Shown piece after piece: positions 45,671 through 55,061 of a DNA stretch of 64,000 nt (its first letter is position 1; every line of letters begins with the position of its first letter). The position numbers were made by a program, and so were the translations under genes. The notes beneath the pieces were generated by a model. The model was given only the letters and a program-made list of their open reading frames with translations. It made no database searches and was not told the origin of the DNA. Source of the stretch: Carnimonas bestiolae (GTDB taxonomy: Bacteria; Pseudomonadota; Gammaproteobacteria; Pseudomonadales; Halomonadaceae); assembly GCF_051251125.1 (NCBI RefSeq), contig NZ_JBPCZL010000001.1, one strand, 5' to 3'.

Positions 45671-47002
45671 TCAAGAGGCGCTCTGGTACGCAGTAGGGAA
45701 AGGCAAACCAAGATGATCGCGCAGCGTGCTGCCACGATAGTCGGTGCGAAATAGCCCGCGCCGCTGCAATAGCGGCACCACCTGCTCGACAAACGTCTCG
45801 AGCCCGTGCGGAGTGAGATCGGGCATTAGATTGAAGCCATCGGCAGCACCCGCGGTGAACCATTGCGCGATATCGTCTGCGAGTTGCTCTGGTGTGCCGA
45901 CAAACTCGCGGTGACCACCGCCACCGCCGAAATGTTCAAGGTATTGGCGCACGGTAAAGCCGGTTTCCTTGAAACGCGCCTGAATCACTCGGAAGAAGGT
46001 GTGACCGCCGCGCCCACCGTTGGGCAGTGGCAAATCGGGCGGCAGCGGCTTATCCAGCGCCAACTGCTCAGGAGTAACACCCAAGCGCCCCGCCAGTCGT
46101 TGCAGGTTATGTTCCAGCGGCGTTAGCCCGATCAGCTCACGCTGGCGCTGCTGTGCTTCCTGCTCGGTGCCGCCAAGGAAAAAGCCCAGTCCGGGAAACA
46201 CCTTGAGCGCGCTCTGCCCGCGCCCTGCTGACGCCGCCGCGCGCCTTAGCCCTTGCGCGTAGTCGATTGCTTCCGACAGCGACGCAGAGGCCGAAAACAC
46301 TGCCTCGGCGTGGCGAGCAGCCAAGCGTTGACCATCGGCTGAGCCGCCCGCCTGCACAATCACCGGGTGCCCTTGCGCGGAGCGCGGCTGGTTGAGCACG
46401 CCATCCACCGTGAAAAATTCGCCACGGTAGTGCAGCGGATGCAGTTTGCTGGCATCGACGAAGCGCCCGCTGTGCTGATCTGCCAACAGCGCACCGTCTT
46501 CCCAACTCGTCCAGAGTGCTTTGGCAATCTGCAAAAACTCATCGGCACGGCGATAGCGTGCGGCATGCTCCAGCGCATCGCGCAGGCCAAACTTCTCCGC
46601 CGACGACTGATCCGCCGTAGTGACCGCGTTGAAGCCGATACGCCCACCGCTGATCAGGTCGAGCGAGGCAAACCGCCGCGCTATGTTGTACGGCTCGTTA
46701 AACGACGTCGACGCAGTGGCAATCAGCCCCAGATGAGACGTGTGCTGCGCCAGCGCCGCCAGCACGACCGTCGGTTCCAGTGCCGTTGCGGGACCGCTGG
46801 CGAGCGACGAGGTAGCGTTGGAGTCTGCCAGAAACAGCGCGTCGAACTTGCCGCGCTCAGCAATCCGGGCGCAGGTCAGGTAGTGCTCAAGGGTCAAGGT
46901 GCCTTTGGGATCAAGCTCAGGCGCGCGCCAGGCGGCTTGCGCAAAGCCTTGCAGAAACACATTCACATTGAGATGTAATTGGCGTTCGCCGGGATCAGAC
47001 AT
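45671..47002 (-). CDS. NtaA/SnaA/DszA-family FMNH2-dependent monooxygenase
   Basis: A luciferase-like TIM-barrel monooxygenase of 443 residues, the normal length for the NtaA/DszA/DmoA group. These enzymes use FMNH2 from a separate reductase to cleave C-S or C-N bonds in compounds such as dialkyl sulfides, sulfones or nitrilotriacetate. Family motifs are FDALFLADSNATSS, LEPTVVLAALAQHTSHLGLI, ATASTSFNEPYNIARRFASL, GRIGFNAVTTADQSSAEKFG and VIVQAGGSADGQ. No flavin reductase gene of the SsuE or DszD type is in the cluster, unless the flavoprotein at 42530-43993 plays that part. It is divergent from tauA. Confidence 0.92.
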   Translation of the reverse strand: MSDPGERQLHLNVNVFLQGFAQAAWRAPELDPKGTLTLEHYLTCARIAERGKFDALFLADSNATSSLASGPATALEPTVVLAALAQHTSHLGLIATASTSFNEPYNIARRFASLDLISGGRIGFNAVTTADQSSAEKFGLRDALEHAARYRRADEFLQIAKALWTSWEDGALLADQHSGRFVDASKLHPLHYRGEFFTVDGVLNQPRSAQGHPVIVQAGGSADGQRLAARHAEAVFSASASLSEAIDYAQGLRRAAASAGRGQSALKVFPGLGFFLGGTEQEAQQRQRELIGLTPLEHNLQRLAGRLGVTPEQLALDKPLPPDLPLPNGGRGGHTFFRVIQARFKETGFTVRQYLEHFGGGGGHREFVGTPEQLADDIAQWFTAGAADGFNLMPDLTPHGLETFVEQVVPLLQRRGLFRTDYRGSTLRDHLGLPFPTAYQSAS

Positions 47003-47030
47003 AGCAGCGTGCCACCAGCATCAAGGATAA

Positions 47031-47059
47031 AAAAACGCCTTCACAGGGAAGACGTTTTT
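47031..47059. other. Bidirectional terminator-like hairpin in the leader of the FMN monooxygenase gene
   Basis: AAAAACG 47031-47037 and CGTTTTT 47053-47059 flank a CTTC/GAAG inner stem with a 5-base loop and one mismatch. It starts 29 bases upstream of the minus-strand monooxygenase ATG, so on that strand it is a terminator-like structure in the leader. It could be an attenuator, or a block against read-through. The rest of the 47003-47391 gap holds an imperfect dyad, CGCTAA-AGCGATCGCT-A-TTAGCG, at 47132-47154. Confidence 0.5.
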
Positions 47060-47391
47060 CATGCTAACGGCACAGCACCTTGGTCAATAAATACTCACTC
47101 GTTGGAAGATTATTCCTGGCATCGTTATTAACGCTAAAGCGATCGCTATTAGCGCGCATCACTACGGTGATATTCCAGAAAGCGCTCGGATATTCTCTTT
47201 TAATATTGGCGCTAATGCCCGCCACATCGCACGTTTAGCCCTTCATTACAGCGCCTTGAAACATTCCGCTGCACTGGTGGCGACACAAGGCATCTCTTGC
47301 TCGTTGTCGAGCAAATAACCACTGCGCTTCAAAACAGCAGCACCACAACCCAAGCAGCGCACACCTCTACTTATTGGAAGGGAACACACTG

Positions 47392-48384
47392 ATGCAGGCA
47401 TGGACTCGATGGGCCGCACTCGCGGCAGGACTTGCGATAACGACAGCGTCGCTTACGGCGCACGCAGATGTCACTGTTGGCTACCAGACAGGCGCCGATC
47501 CTTCCAAGGTGGCGATTGCCGATGGCCGCTACCAGCAGGCACTGGGCGAAAAGGTTCACTGGAAACGCTTCGCTACCGGCCCGGCCATTATTGCAGCGCT
47601 GGCCTCTGGCTCCATTGATATTGCTTACGTGGGGTCCACGCCGACTGCTTCAGCGATTTCTCAGGGGCTGCCCATCAAGGTATTTCTGGTGAATACCTTG
47701 AATAACAGCAACGAAGAGCTGGTCGCTCGCGACGGCAGCGGCGTCGACGCACCCGCCTCGCTGAAGGGCAAGACCATCGCCACGCCCTTCGTGTCGACCA
47801 GTCATTACAGCCTGCTGAATGCGCTAGCGCACTGGCAGGTAAGCCGCCGCGACGTCAAACTGGTGAATCTTGATCCTGCCGGCATTGCTGCCGCGTGGAA
47901 ACGCGGTGACATCGACGCTGCGTTCACCTGGGACCCCGCACTCAGCGCCATCAAGCAATCCGGCAAGGTGCTCACCAGCGCAGGTGAAGTGGGCAAATGG
48001 GGCGCGCCTACCTTCGACGTGTGGGTGACCCTCGACCGCTATGCGCAAGCACACCCCGACGCGCTGAAAAAATTCAGCGCCACCACGCTGCAAGCGTTTG
48101 ACGATTATGCGCAGCACCAGCGCGAGTGGACAGCGGATTCAGCCCCGGTGAAGGCCGTTGCGAAGCTCACAGGCGCGAACCCCGCCGACATTCCTGCACA
48201 GTTGCAAGGCGGCGTTTACCCGGATGCCAAGGCACAGCGTTCCGACAAGCTGCTGGGCGGCGGATTGGCTGAAGCACTGAAGTCGACGGCGCAGTTTCTT
48301 TACCAGCAGCACAGCATTCCCGCGGTGAAAGAGGACTACCGGCCTTATGTGACGGCTGACTATGTGCCCAACACCACCCCCTGA
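47392..48384 (+). CDS. tauA: TauA-type taurine/sulfonate ABC substrate-binding protein
   Basis: A periplasmic binding protein of 330 residues. A signal peptide (WAALAAGLAITTASLTAHA) precedes DVTVGYQTGADPSKVAIADG. It follows E. coli TauA closely along its length: the ALASGSIDIAYVGSTPTASA, TPFVSTSHYSLLNALAHWQV, LDPAGIAAAWKRGDIDAAFT and GEVGKWGAPTFDVWV segments are all recognisable. Taurine or another sulfonate is the likely ligand. ATG 47392 has AAGGGAAC before it; the open frame from TTG 47374 has no ribosome site. There are no tauB, tauC or tauD genes next to it, so it is an orphan binding protein that must share a transporter encoded elsewhere. Confidence 0.9.
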   Translation: MQAWTRWAALAAGLAITTASLTAHADVTVGYQTGADPSKVAIADGRYQQALGEKVHWKRFATGPAIIAALASGSIDIAYVGSTPTASAISQGLPIKVFLVNTLNNSNEELVARDGSGVDAPASLKGKTIATPFVSTSHYSLLNALAHWQVSRRDVKLVNLDPAGIAAAWKRGDIDAAFTWDPALSAIKQSGKVLTSAGEVGKWGAPTFDVWVTLDRYAQAHPDALKKFSATTLQAFDDYAQHQREWTADSAPVKAVAKLTGANPADIPAQLQGGVYPDAKAQRSDKLLGGGLAEALKSTAQFLYQQHSIPAVKEDYRPYVTADYVPNTTP

Positions 48385-48753
48385 CACAGAGGCGGCCGAA
48401 CGAAGCGCTGGAGCGCTTTAGGTTCCTTATGACGAGCGCAACTATCGGCATAGGAGGAACACGAGCACTGGCCGCTAGCTGGTTCAGCACGCAAACGAAT
48501 GGACATCCGCGCTCCATCAGTGCAGGCCACCATGGGCCGAATACGACGCTACCCAGCGCATAGTGGCATGCACAGAAGCGCGGCCTGCCGGATAAGCGGC
48601 CGCCAAAGAGCATACGCAGGCCGGCGGAGCGCCGGCCCAAGTGCCAAAACAACACCCGCGCTTACGCAGTCTGGTAGCGACATTGCGCTACCATTTTCAT
48701 CACCCAATAGGGGCGGCGTTCAAACGCCGCCCCTAGCCATCTTCGTAGAACGT
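48385..48753. other. Intergenic region with two hairpins between convergent genes
   Basis: 369 bases without a gene. GGTAGCG 48673-48679 pairs with CGCTACC 48686-48692 and is followed by ATTTTC, a weak plus-strand terminator for tauA. TAGGGGCGGCGTT 48708-48720 pairs with AACGCCGCCCCTA 48723-48735, a near-perfect 13-bp palindrome with a 2-base centre and no T run, placed just past the stop of the minus-strand gene at 48754. Confidence 0.6.
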
Positions 48754-50082
48754 CTAGCGGGTGAAAAAGCGGTTGGCCGGTCGCGGTAGACCGAGATTTT
48801 CACGCAGCGTTTCACCTTCGTATTCGGTGCGGAAAATACCTCGGCGCTGCAGCTCTGGCACTACTTTCTCGACGAAAGCGTCGAGCCCGCCCGGCAGCCA
48901 CGGAAACATGATGTTGAAGCCATCGCAGGCGCGGCTTTCAAACCACTCTTGCATATCATCGGCGATACGCTGCGGTGTACCCACGAAGGCTAACCCGGCA
49001 TAGCCGCCGACACGCTGAGCAAGCTGACGCACCGTCAGCCCTTCACGTTCGGCCAAACGCACCACCCGCTGCTGGCCGCTTTTACTTTGGTTGGTATCTG
49101 GAATTTCCGGCAGCGGCGCATCGGGGTCGAAACCGGAGGCATCGACGCCTAGCACTTCCGACAGCGAGCCGATGGCACTGTCGTAGTTGACCAGACTATC
49201 GAGATCACGACGAATTTGTTCCGCTTCCTGCTGGGTATCGCCCACGATGACCAGCACGCCCGGTAAAATCTTCACATCATCGGGATCGCGGCCAAGCGCT
49301 GGCATACGCGCCTTAACGTCCTGATAGAAGTTCTGGCCGTCTTCCAGGGTGGAAGATGCTGCGAACACCACCTCTGCTGTTTCTGCGGCCAGTTGCTTGC
49401 CCGGCTCCGACGCGCCCGCCTGCACGATAACCGGCCAGCCCTGCACCGGTCGCGCGATATGCAAAGGCCCCGCAACCGACAGATACTCGCCGTGGTAATT
49501 AAGCGTATGCAGCTTATTGGGATCGAAATAGACACCGCCGTCGACATCACGAATAAAGGCGTCGTCTGCCCAGCTATCCCACAGCCCTGTGACAACATCG
49601 TAAAACTCACGCGCCCGCGCATAGCGCTCGGCGTGATCGGGCTGGTGCTCGTGACCAAAGTTGCGCGCGGCGGCCGGGTTGGAGGTGGTGACGATATTCC
49701 AGCCTGCCCGACCGTTGCTCAAATGGTCCAACGATGCAAAGCGGCGCGCCACGTGAAAAGGCTCGTCGTAGGAGGTAGAGGCGGTGGCGACCAGGCCAAT
49801 GCGCTGCGTTACCTGGCTTAACGCTGACAGCAACGTAAAGGGTTCGAAGGAGGTGGTGGTATGGCTGCGTTTGAGCGCGTTGATCGGCATATTCAAAAGC
49901 GCCAAATGGTCCGCCATAAAGAAGGCGTCGAAGCGGGCCTTTTCAAGCTTCTGAGCCAATTCGATCAGATGGTCAGCGCGAAAGTTGGCATCGGGCCATG
50001 CGCCCGGATAACGCCACGCACCGGTGTGAATACTTACCGGACGCATAAAGGCGCCTAGTTTCAGTTGACGCTGTGCGCACAT
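48754..50082 (-). CDS. NtaA/SnaA/DszA-family FMNH2-dependent monooxygenase (second copy)
   Basis: A second luciferase-like monooxygenase, 442 residues, of the same group as 45671-47002 but clearly diverged. Motifs are GAWRYPGAWPDANFRADHLI, FDAFFMADHLALL, GLVATASTSYDEPFHVARRF, GRAGWNIVTTSNPAAARNFG and VIVQAGASEPGKQ. The differing substrate loop suggests another organosulfur or amine substrate. A weak Gly/Thr-rich leader is not a signal peptide, so it is cytosolic. It lies alone on the minus strand, upstream of the divergent porin gene. Confidence 0.92.
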   Translation of the reverse strand: MCAQRQLKLGAFMRPVSIHTGAWRYPGAWPDANFRADHLIELAQKLEKARFDAFFMADHLALLNMPINALKRSHTTTSFEPFTLLSALSQVTQRIGLVATASTSYDEPFHVARRFASLDHLSNGRAGWNIVTTSNPAAARNFGHEHQPDHAERYARAREFYDVVTGLWDSWADDAFIRDVDGGVYFDPNKLHTLNYHGEYLSVAGPLHIARPVQGWPVIVQAGASEPGKQLAAETAEVVFAASSTLEDGQNFYQDVKARMPALGRDPDDVKILPGVLVIVGDTQQEAEQIRRDLDSLVNYDSAIGSLSEVLGVDASGFDPDAPLPEIPDTNQSKSGQQRVVRLAEREGLTVRQLAQRVGGYAGLAFVGTPQRIADDMQEWFESRACDGFNIMFPWLPGGLDAFVEKVVPELQRRGIFRTEYEGETLRENLGLPRPANRFFTR

Positions 50083-50398
50083 AGGTGGCTCCTCGATTCA
50101 AGCACTTGATAGGGTTACCACCACTGTGCCTGAGCGCTGCGAAAGCGCCAAATAGCCAACTGCTATATCGACCGCTAATTCTCACGCAAGGCGACGCCAG
50201 CATCGACGTGAGGAGTGCTCCGCTAACGTTCGCAGCACAACAGCCAACGCTGTTTTTCCATAACGCTCGGTACTAACGATTAATCTCCCTTCGTAGAGTG
50301 ACCTTAAGTCCTATATTATTAGCAGACTATTAAGATAGAATTAGCTGCCATTCGACAAGATAATCAATACATTACGAAATGACCGGACTCTAGTTTTG
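50083..50398. other. Intergenic region between divergent monooxygenase and porin genes
   Basis: 316 bases, AT-rich from about 50270 to the porin start, which suits a strong porin promoter; a TATTAAGAT-like -10 lies near 50328. No gene, repeat or sigma-54 pattern was found. Confidence 0.4.
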
Positions 50399-51556
50399 AT
50401 GAAAAAGTTTAAAGCGTCGGCCGTCAGCGCAACGCTGATCAGCACCGCCTTGTGTGCCCCCATGGCGAAAGCCGAACTCACCCTGCTCCCACGGGATAAC
50501 GGCACACGCTTTCTGAATCACCTGGAAGTAACGGCTGGCGGCAGCGTGCGTGTCGGCTTTAGCAATCAGATGGGTAGCATCGATGATAGCGCACGCGCGC
50601 ATCGCGGCACCGACGACGGCTCCCGCTTTCACTTCAACATCAACTACTACCTTCCCAACGATTGGCAGTTGCTAGGGCGCTACGAAGTGGGCACCGACGT
50701 CCTTCACGATCTGGGTTGGCACCATCACACCGCCAAACCCGGTGGCGATAGCACCACCCGACGCAAGCTCTATGTTGGCGTAGCTCACCCCACTTACGGC
50801 ACCTTCACCTTCGGTAAGCAGGACAGCGTGTTCTATACCGTGGTGGGCAAACCTACCGATACTTGGGTCATGGACATGAAGGGCCAGGGGCCGGCCAACG
50901 GTATCAGCGGCGACTACGATGGCTCGTACCGCGCCCGCGATATCTTTATGTACACCAATACCTTCGGGCCGGTACAGCTTTACGCCAGTGCCAACTTCGC
51001 TGACTCCGACTATTACAAGGGCGACTTTACCTATCGCCGAAAAGGAGGCGCGGCGTTAGGGGCAAACTATACCATCGAGCCTGATTTGAAATGGGGTGCC
51101 GCTTACAGCTACAACAAGGCGGATTTGCGCAAGGATGGCAACCCAGAGAAATCGACCTGGGATCAGCAGTCATTGGGCACGGCTATTACCTGGACCCCGG
51201 GCAATTGGTACGTTGCCGGCATGATCGGCTACTACAAGGACTTCATTCCTGCCAGTCGCGATGGTCAGGTGTCATCGGCCGACCTCAATCCCAACCAATA
51301 CTTCAGAGGCAACGCTCATGGTTGGGAAGGCTACGCAGGCTACACCTTCCCGGTACCGGGCGGCTGGGTCACCGGTATTCAGCCCTATGTTGCGGAGAGC
51401 GCGATTCGCTTCCAGCGCTATAGCGAAACGCTGAACTACATCGGCATGAATGTCGCCTTCGCCTACGGCTTCAGCGTCTCACTTGAGCACCAGTTCAGTA
51501 ACACCTCTGACCATCAGCCGGATGTCAGCAAGGCGCGTCTGCGCTACGACTTCTAG
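50399..51556 (+). CDS. General porin, OmpC/PhoE-like outer-membrane protein
   Basis: An outer-membrane trimeric-type porin of 385 residues. A signal peptide (MKKFKASAVSATLISTALCA followed by PMAKA) precedes ELTLL. The mature part alternates hydrophobic and polar residues as in beta-barrels, with RRKLYVGVAHPTYGTFTFGK and GKQDSVFYTVVG like the loop-3 region of enteric general porins. It ends in RLRYDF, with the terminal Phe that Bam recognises. The ATG at 50399 has only a weak ribosome site; a TTG at 50396 is adjacent. Position beside sulfonate-type genes hints at uptake of organosulfur anions, which is inference. Confidence 0.9.
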   Translation: MKKFKASAVSATLISTALCAPMAKAELTLLPRDNGTRFLNHLEVTAGGSVRVGFSNQMGSIDDSARAHRGTDDGSRFHFNINYYLPNDWQLLGRYEVGTDVLHDLGWHHHTAKPGGDSTTRRKLYVGVAHPTYGTFTFGKQDSVFYTVVGKPTDTWVMDMKGQGPANGISGDYDGSYRARDIFMYTNTFGPVQLYASANFADSDYYKGDFTYRRKGGAALGANYTIEPDLKWGAAYSYNKADLRKDGNPEKSTWDQQSLGTAITWTPGNWYVAGMIGYYKDFIPASRDGQVSSADLNPNQYFRGNAHGWEGYAGYTFPVPGGWVTGIQPYVAESAIRFQRYSETLNYIGMNVAFAYGFSVSLEHQFSNTSDHQPDVSKARLRYDF

Positions 51557-51576
51557 CCGTCTCGCAACGCTGGCTG

Positions 51577-53313
51577 TCAGGTAGTGCTGGCAGCGCTCTG
51601 CCACAGCTGCCAATAGCGCCCTTCCCGCCGCTCAAGCAATGCCTCGTGGCGGCCCTGCTCGGCAATCACCCCGTTATCCATCACTAAAATATGGTCAGCG
51701 TGGGCGATGGTCGCCAACCGGTGCGCCACCACAATCAGGGTCACCTTGCCATGCAGCGCATCCAGCGCCTTGCCAAGCTCCGCCTCGGTGGCGCTGTCGA
51801 TACTGGCAGTGGCCTCGTCGAGCATCAGAATGGCCGGCTTGCGAAGCAGCGCACGCGCCAACGCCAGCAGCTGACGCTCGCCGCTCGACAGCGACAGCCC
51901 GCGTTCCCCCAGCGGCGTGTTGAGCCCGTTGGGCAGCGCCGCCACCACGCGATCAAGGCGCGCGGCGCTTACCGCCTCAGCCAGCGCGGCATCCGATACG
52001 TCCAGCCCCAGCAGGATATTGTCGCGTAACGTGGTAGAGCGTAAAAACGGCTCCTGCGGCACCACCGCAATGGCCTCGCTCAGCACCGCTGGCGCAATGC
52101 CCGATAGCGCACGGCCATCCAGCAGCAGTTCGCCATCAGTGATCGGCTTCAAACCACACAGCACGTCAAGCAGCGTTGATTTTCCGCTACCGGTCGCCCC
52201 GACAATACCAACGAAGGTGCCGGGCGAGATCACCCCCGAAATGCCTCGCAACGTGTCGTGCGCGGCCTCGGGATGGCGAAAGCGTACTTCGCGTAGCTCC
52301 AACTGCGACCATTCGATCAGCCGCTGATCGCGCCCAACGCTTGCCAACGGTGTTTCCAATACGCTGATCAGCCGCTGCCCCGCTACACTCGCCCGCTGGT
52401 AAAGCGAGAAACGCTGGCAGATATCCATTAGCGGCTCGGAGACGCGCCCCAGATAGCTGATGAAGGCGTACAACACGCCAATGCCAATGGCCTGATGCGC
52501 ACTCCCCATTTGGGTAATGCCAAAACCATAGATCAGCCCCGCCAGCGCTAAGGTGCTGAGCAGATCAACCCCGGAGCGTAGCAGTAAGGCATTGAAGCGG
52601 ACGATCTTGAGCCGCAGCCGATACTGCTGCTGCCCCACCTGATCGAAGCGTGCCAGAAACTGCTGGCCTTGACGGAACATCTGGATAATCGGCATGCCCT
52701 GAATGGCTTCATTGAGCCGTGCACTCTGCTGAGCGCGCAGCTGACGCACGCCCATTGCAGCCGCGTTGGACAGCCGCTGAAATATCCAGATCAGCACGAT
52801 GCCCGCAGGAATCAGCAGCGCCGACACCAGCGTTAAGCGGACATCGATCAGCGTCATGGCAATAAAGATCCCCACCAGCAGCACTACACTTTTCAGCACC
52901 GAAGAAAGAAACCCTATATAGAAGTCGCGCATTGCATCGGTGTCGCTGGTCACGCGGTTGGTCAGTTCACCCACCGGCGTTGCATCGATACGGTGCTGTG
53001 GTAGCCGCAGCAAATGGCTGAACACCCGCACGCGTAGATCGCGCACCGCATCAGCAGCCACCCGAGCGAACATCACGCTCTGCCAATAGCGTCCTCCGGC
53101 GGCGGCAAGTTGCGTTGTCAAATAGGCCAGCGCTAACAGCACCAATGCCTGCTGGGGAAAATGCTGCGGCACCAAATGATGATCGATGTAAAACTGTACT
53201 AGCCATGGCCCCAGCACGTCGCAGCCGGTGGCGAAAATTAGTAGCACCAGCGCTGCCAAGGCGCGTCGGGGGGAATTCTTGAGCGGTTCCAGCAACAGAT
53301 CACGAAGCTTCAC
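51577..53313 (-). CDS. mdlB: ABC-type multidrug exporter half-transporter, MdlB-like
   Basis: A 578-residue fused membrane-ATPase half-transporter. Six membrane helices come first, beginning with RRALAALVLLIFATGCDVLG. The ATPase has Walker A (GATGSGKST), a Q-loop in AIAVVPQEPFLRSTTLRDNI, a variant signature (LSSGERQLLALARALLRKP) and Walker B (ILMLDEATASID). The variant signature, with SSGER in place of SGGQ, is seen in MdlB-type partners too, so it likely makes an asymmetric pair with the gene before it. Start and upstream stop overlap by 4 bases. Confidence 0.92.
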   Translation of the reverse strand: MKLRDLLLEPLKNSPRRALAALVLLIFATGCDVLGPWLVQFYIDHHLVPQHFPQQALVLLALAYLTTQLAAAGGRYWQSVMFARVAADAVRDLRVRVFSHLLRLPQHRIDATPVGELTNRVTSDTDAMRDFYIGFLSSVLKSVVLLVGIFIAMTLIDVRLTLVSALLIPAGIVLIWIFQRLSNAAAMGVRQLRAQQSARLNEAIQGMPIIQMFRQGQQFLARFDQVGQQQYRLRLKIVRFNALLLRSGVDLLSTLALAGLIYGFGITQMGSAHQAIGIGVLYAFISYLGRVSEPLMDICQRFSLYQRASVAGQRLISVLETPLASVGRDQRLIEWSQLELREVRFRHPEAAHDTLRGISGVISPGTFVGIVGATGSGKSTLLDVLCGLKPITDGELLLDGRALSGIAPAVLSEAIAVVPQEPFLRSTTLRDNILLGLDVSDAALAEAVSAARLDRVVAALPNGLNTPLGERGLSLSSGERQLLALARALLRKPAILMLDEATASIDSATEAELGKALDALHGKVTLIVVAHRLATIAHADHILVMDNGVIAEQGRHEALLERREGRYWQLWQSAASTT

Positions 53314-55061
53314 TGATCGCCCTCCCCACTGTCATCACGGCGCGTCGCCTGATGCTGCCACAGCGCCGCATAATGCCCTGATTGGGCCAGCAACTGCGCA
53401 TGAGTACCGCGCTCAACGATGCGACCTTGCTCAAGCACCACAATATGATCGGCGTGGGCCACCGCCGACAGTCGATGGCTCACGATCACCAGCGTGCGCT
53501 CGCCATGCTGCTGCGACAGCGTATGGAGCAGGCGTCGCTCGGTGGCGTAATCGACCGCCGACAGAGTGTCGTCCAACAGCAGAATGGGCGCGTCGCACAA
53601 AAGCGCTCGGGCTAGCGCGATACGCTGACGCTGGCCCCCCGAGACAGTAACGCCGCGCTCGCCGATCATCGTCTCGAGCCCTTCCGGCAGCGCACCGATA
53701 TCGCTTGAGAAAGCGGCCCGCTCAAGCGCTTCATTCAGCTCAGCGGTGCTGGCATCCGGCTTACCCAGGCGCAAATTATCCGCCAGCGTGGCGGCAAACA
53801 AGAACGCGTTCTGCGGCACATAGGCAAAGGCGCTGCGCAGCGTGTCCAACCGGTAATCATGCAAGGCATGACCGCCTAGCGTGATATCAACACCGTCGCC
53901 TTCGTACTGCCGCACCAGCAGTTTTAACAGCGTCGATTTACCGCTGCCGGTGGCCCCCACAATGCCCAGCGTGGTGCCGCTTTCGATCGCCAGATCGATA
54001 TCCTTGAGCACCTCGCGCTGAGTGTCGGGATAGCAAAACTGCGCGATGGATACCGACATCTCGCTTCCCTCAAGCTGCTCACGCGTGCCGCTGTCCTTGA
54101 TATCCACCTGGGCATCGAATACTTCGTTCAAGCGTCGCGCGCCTGCTTCCCCGCGCTGAAGCAGATTCAAGCACCAGCCAATCGCGAACATCGGCCAAAT
54201 CAATTCGACCAGATAGAGCGTGAAGCTGGTGAGACTGCCAATGGTGATAGCGCCGCTGTGATAGCGCAGCGTGCCCACTGCCAGCGTCAGCAACATGGCC
54301 GCGCCCATGGTCAGAAACACGATCGGGTCGTAGCGCGCCTCGGCCCGCTCCACGCGATAGTCCGCTTCGGAGGTCGCGCTGGCCTGCTGTGCGAAGGAGG
54401 CAATTTCCGCGTCAATCAGGTCGTGATTCTTAAGCGTGCGAATGCCTGATAGCGCTTCCTGACTGTGCTCGCTGAGGCGCGAAAATTGATCGAGCGATAG
54501 CGTAAAACGCTGCTGGACCTGCTTCGCTGTCTGATAAAACAGCCACGCCAGCAGCGGGAACGGCAGCACCGCCAGCAGCGTCAGCGGCGCATCGACGACG
54601 ATCAACATCGATACCAGCACCGACACCAGCATTAGCGAGCCATCGACGCTGGACAAAAACCCTTCTCCAGCGGCCATTTCGACGGCGTCGCTGTCCTGAG
54701 TGGCACGCGCAAGCAGATCGCCACTCGAATGGCGATGGAAGAACTGCGGACTGAGGGTCAGTAACGTGGCATAGAAACGACTGCGCAGCCGAAACCCTAG
54801 CTTGTAAGCTGTGCCAAACAGCAGCCGTCGCCACAAAAAGCGCGTTAGGTACAGTCCAAGGCCCATGGCGACAATGAAGGCGACGCTTTCGGCCAACTGC
54901 ACAGCGGAGAGCTGCCGTTCGCTAAGCGCATCAACGGTTCGCCCCACCCACCACGGCAGCAGCATCGCCACCACGTTGGTCAACAGCAGCGTTAGTACCG
55001 CCAGTGCGTAGGTAAATCGATATTCCCACATGAAAGGACGAAGCAAACGCCACAGCGACAT
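53310..55061 (-). CDS. mdlA: ABC-type multidrug exporter half-transporter, MdlA-like
   Basis: A 583-residue half-transporter, close to E. coli MdlA (590). It begins MSLWRLLRPFMWEYRFTYAL; ATG 55061 with GGGA upstream is chosen over a longer frame from 55136. It has six helices, Walker A (GATGSGKST), a canonical signature (VSGGQRQRIALARALLCDAP) and Walker B (ILLLDDTLSAVD); the Asp in place of the usual catalytic Glu after Walker B, as in one half of heterodimeric exporters, suggests that ATP hydrolysis is uneven between the two chains. It forms an operon with mdlB. Confidence 0.92.
   Translation of the reverse strand: MSLWRLLRPFMWEYRFTYALAVLTLLLTNVVAMLLPWWVGRTVDALSERQLSAVQLAESVAFIVAMGLGLYLTRFLWRRLLFGTAYKLGFRLRSRFYATLLTLSPQFFHRHSSGDLLARATQDSDAVEMAAGEGFLSSVDGSLMLVSVLVSMLIVVDAPLTLLAVLPFPLLAWLFYQTAKQVQQRFTLSLDQFSRLSEHSQEALSGIRTLKNHDLIDAEIASFAQQASATSEADYRVERAEARYDPIVFLTMGAAMLLTLAVGTLRYHSGAITIGSLTSFTLYLVELIWPMFAIGWCLNLLQRGEAGARRLNEVFDAQVDIKDSGTREQLEGSEMSVSIAQFCYPDTQREVLKDIDLAIESGTTLGIVGATGSGKSTLLKLLVRQYEGDGVDITLGGHALHDYRLDTLRSAFAYVPQNAFLFAATLADNLRLGKPDASTAELNEALERAAFSSDIGALPEGLETMIGERGVTVSGGQRQRIALARALLCDAPILLLDDTLSAVDYATERRLLHTLSQQHGERTLVIVSHRLSAVAHADHIVVLEQGRIVERGTHAQLLAQSGHYAALWQHQATRRDDSGEGDQ

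Noticed and set aside
48708..48735. The 13-bp palindrome as an insertion-sequence end or attachment site
   Set aside because: It occurs once, without a transposase or flanking duplication; a transcription terminator or mRNA hairpin is simpler.
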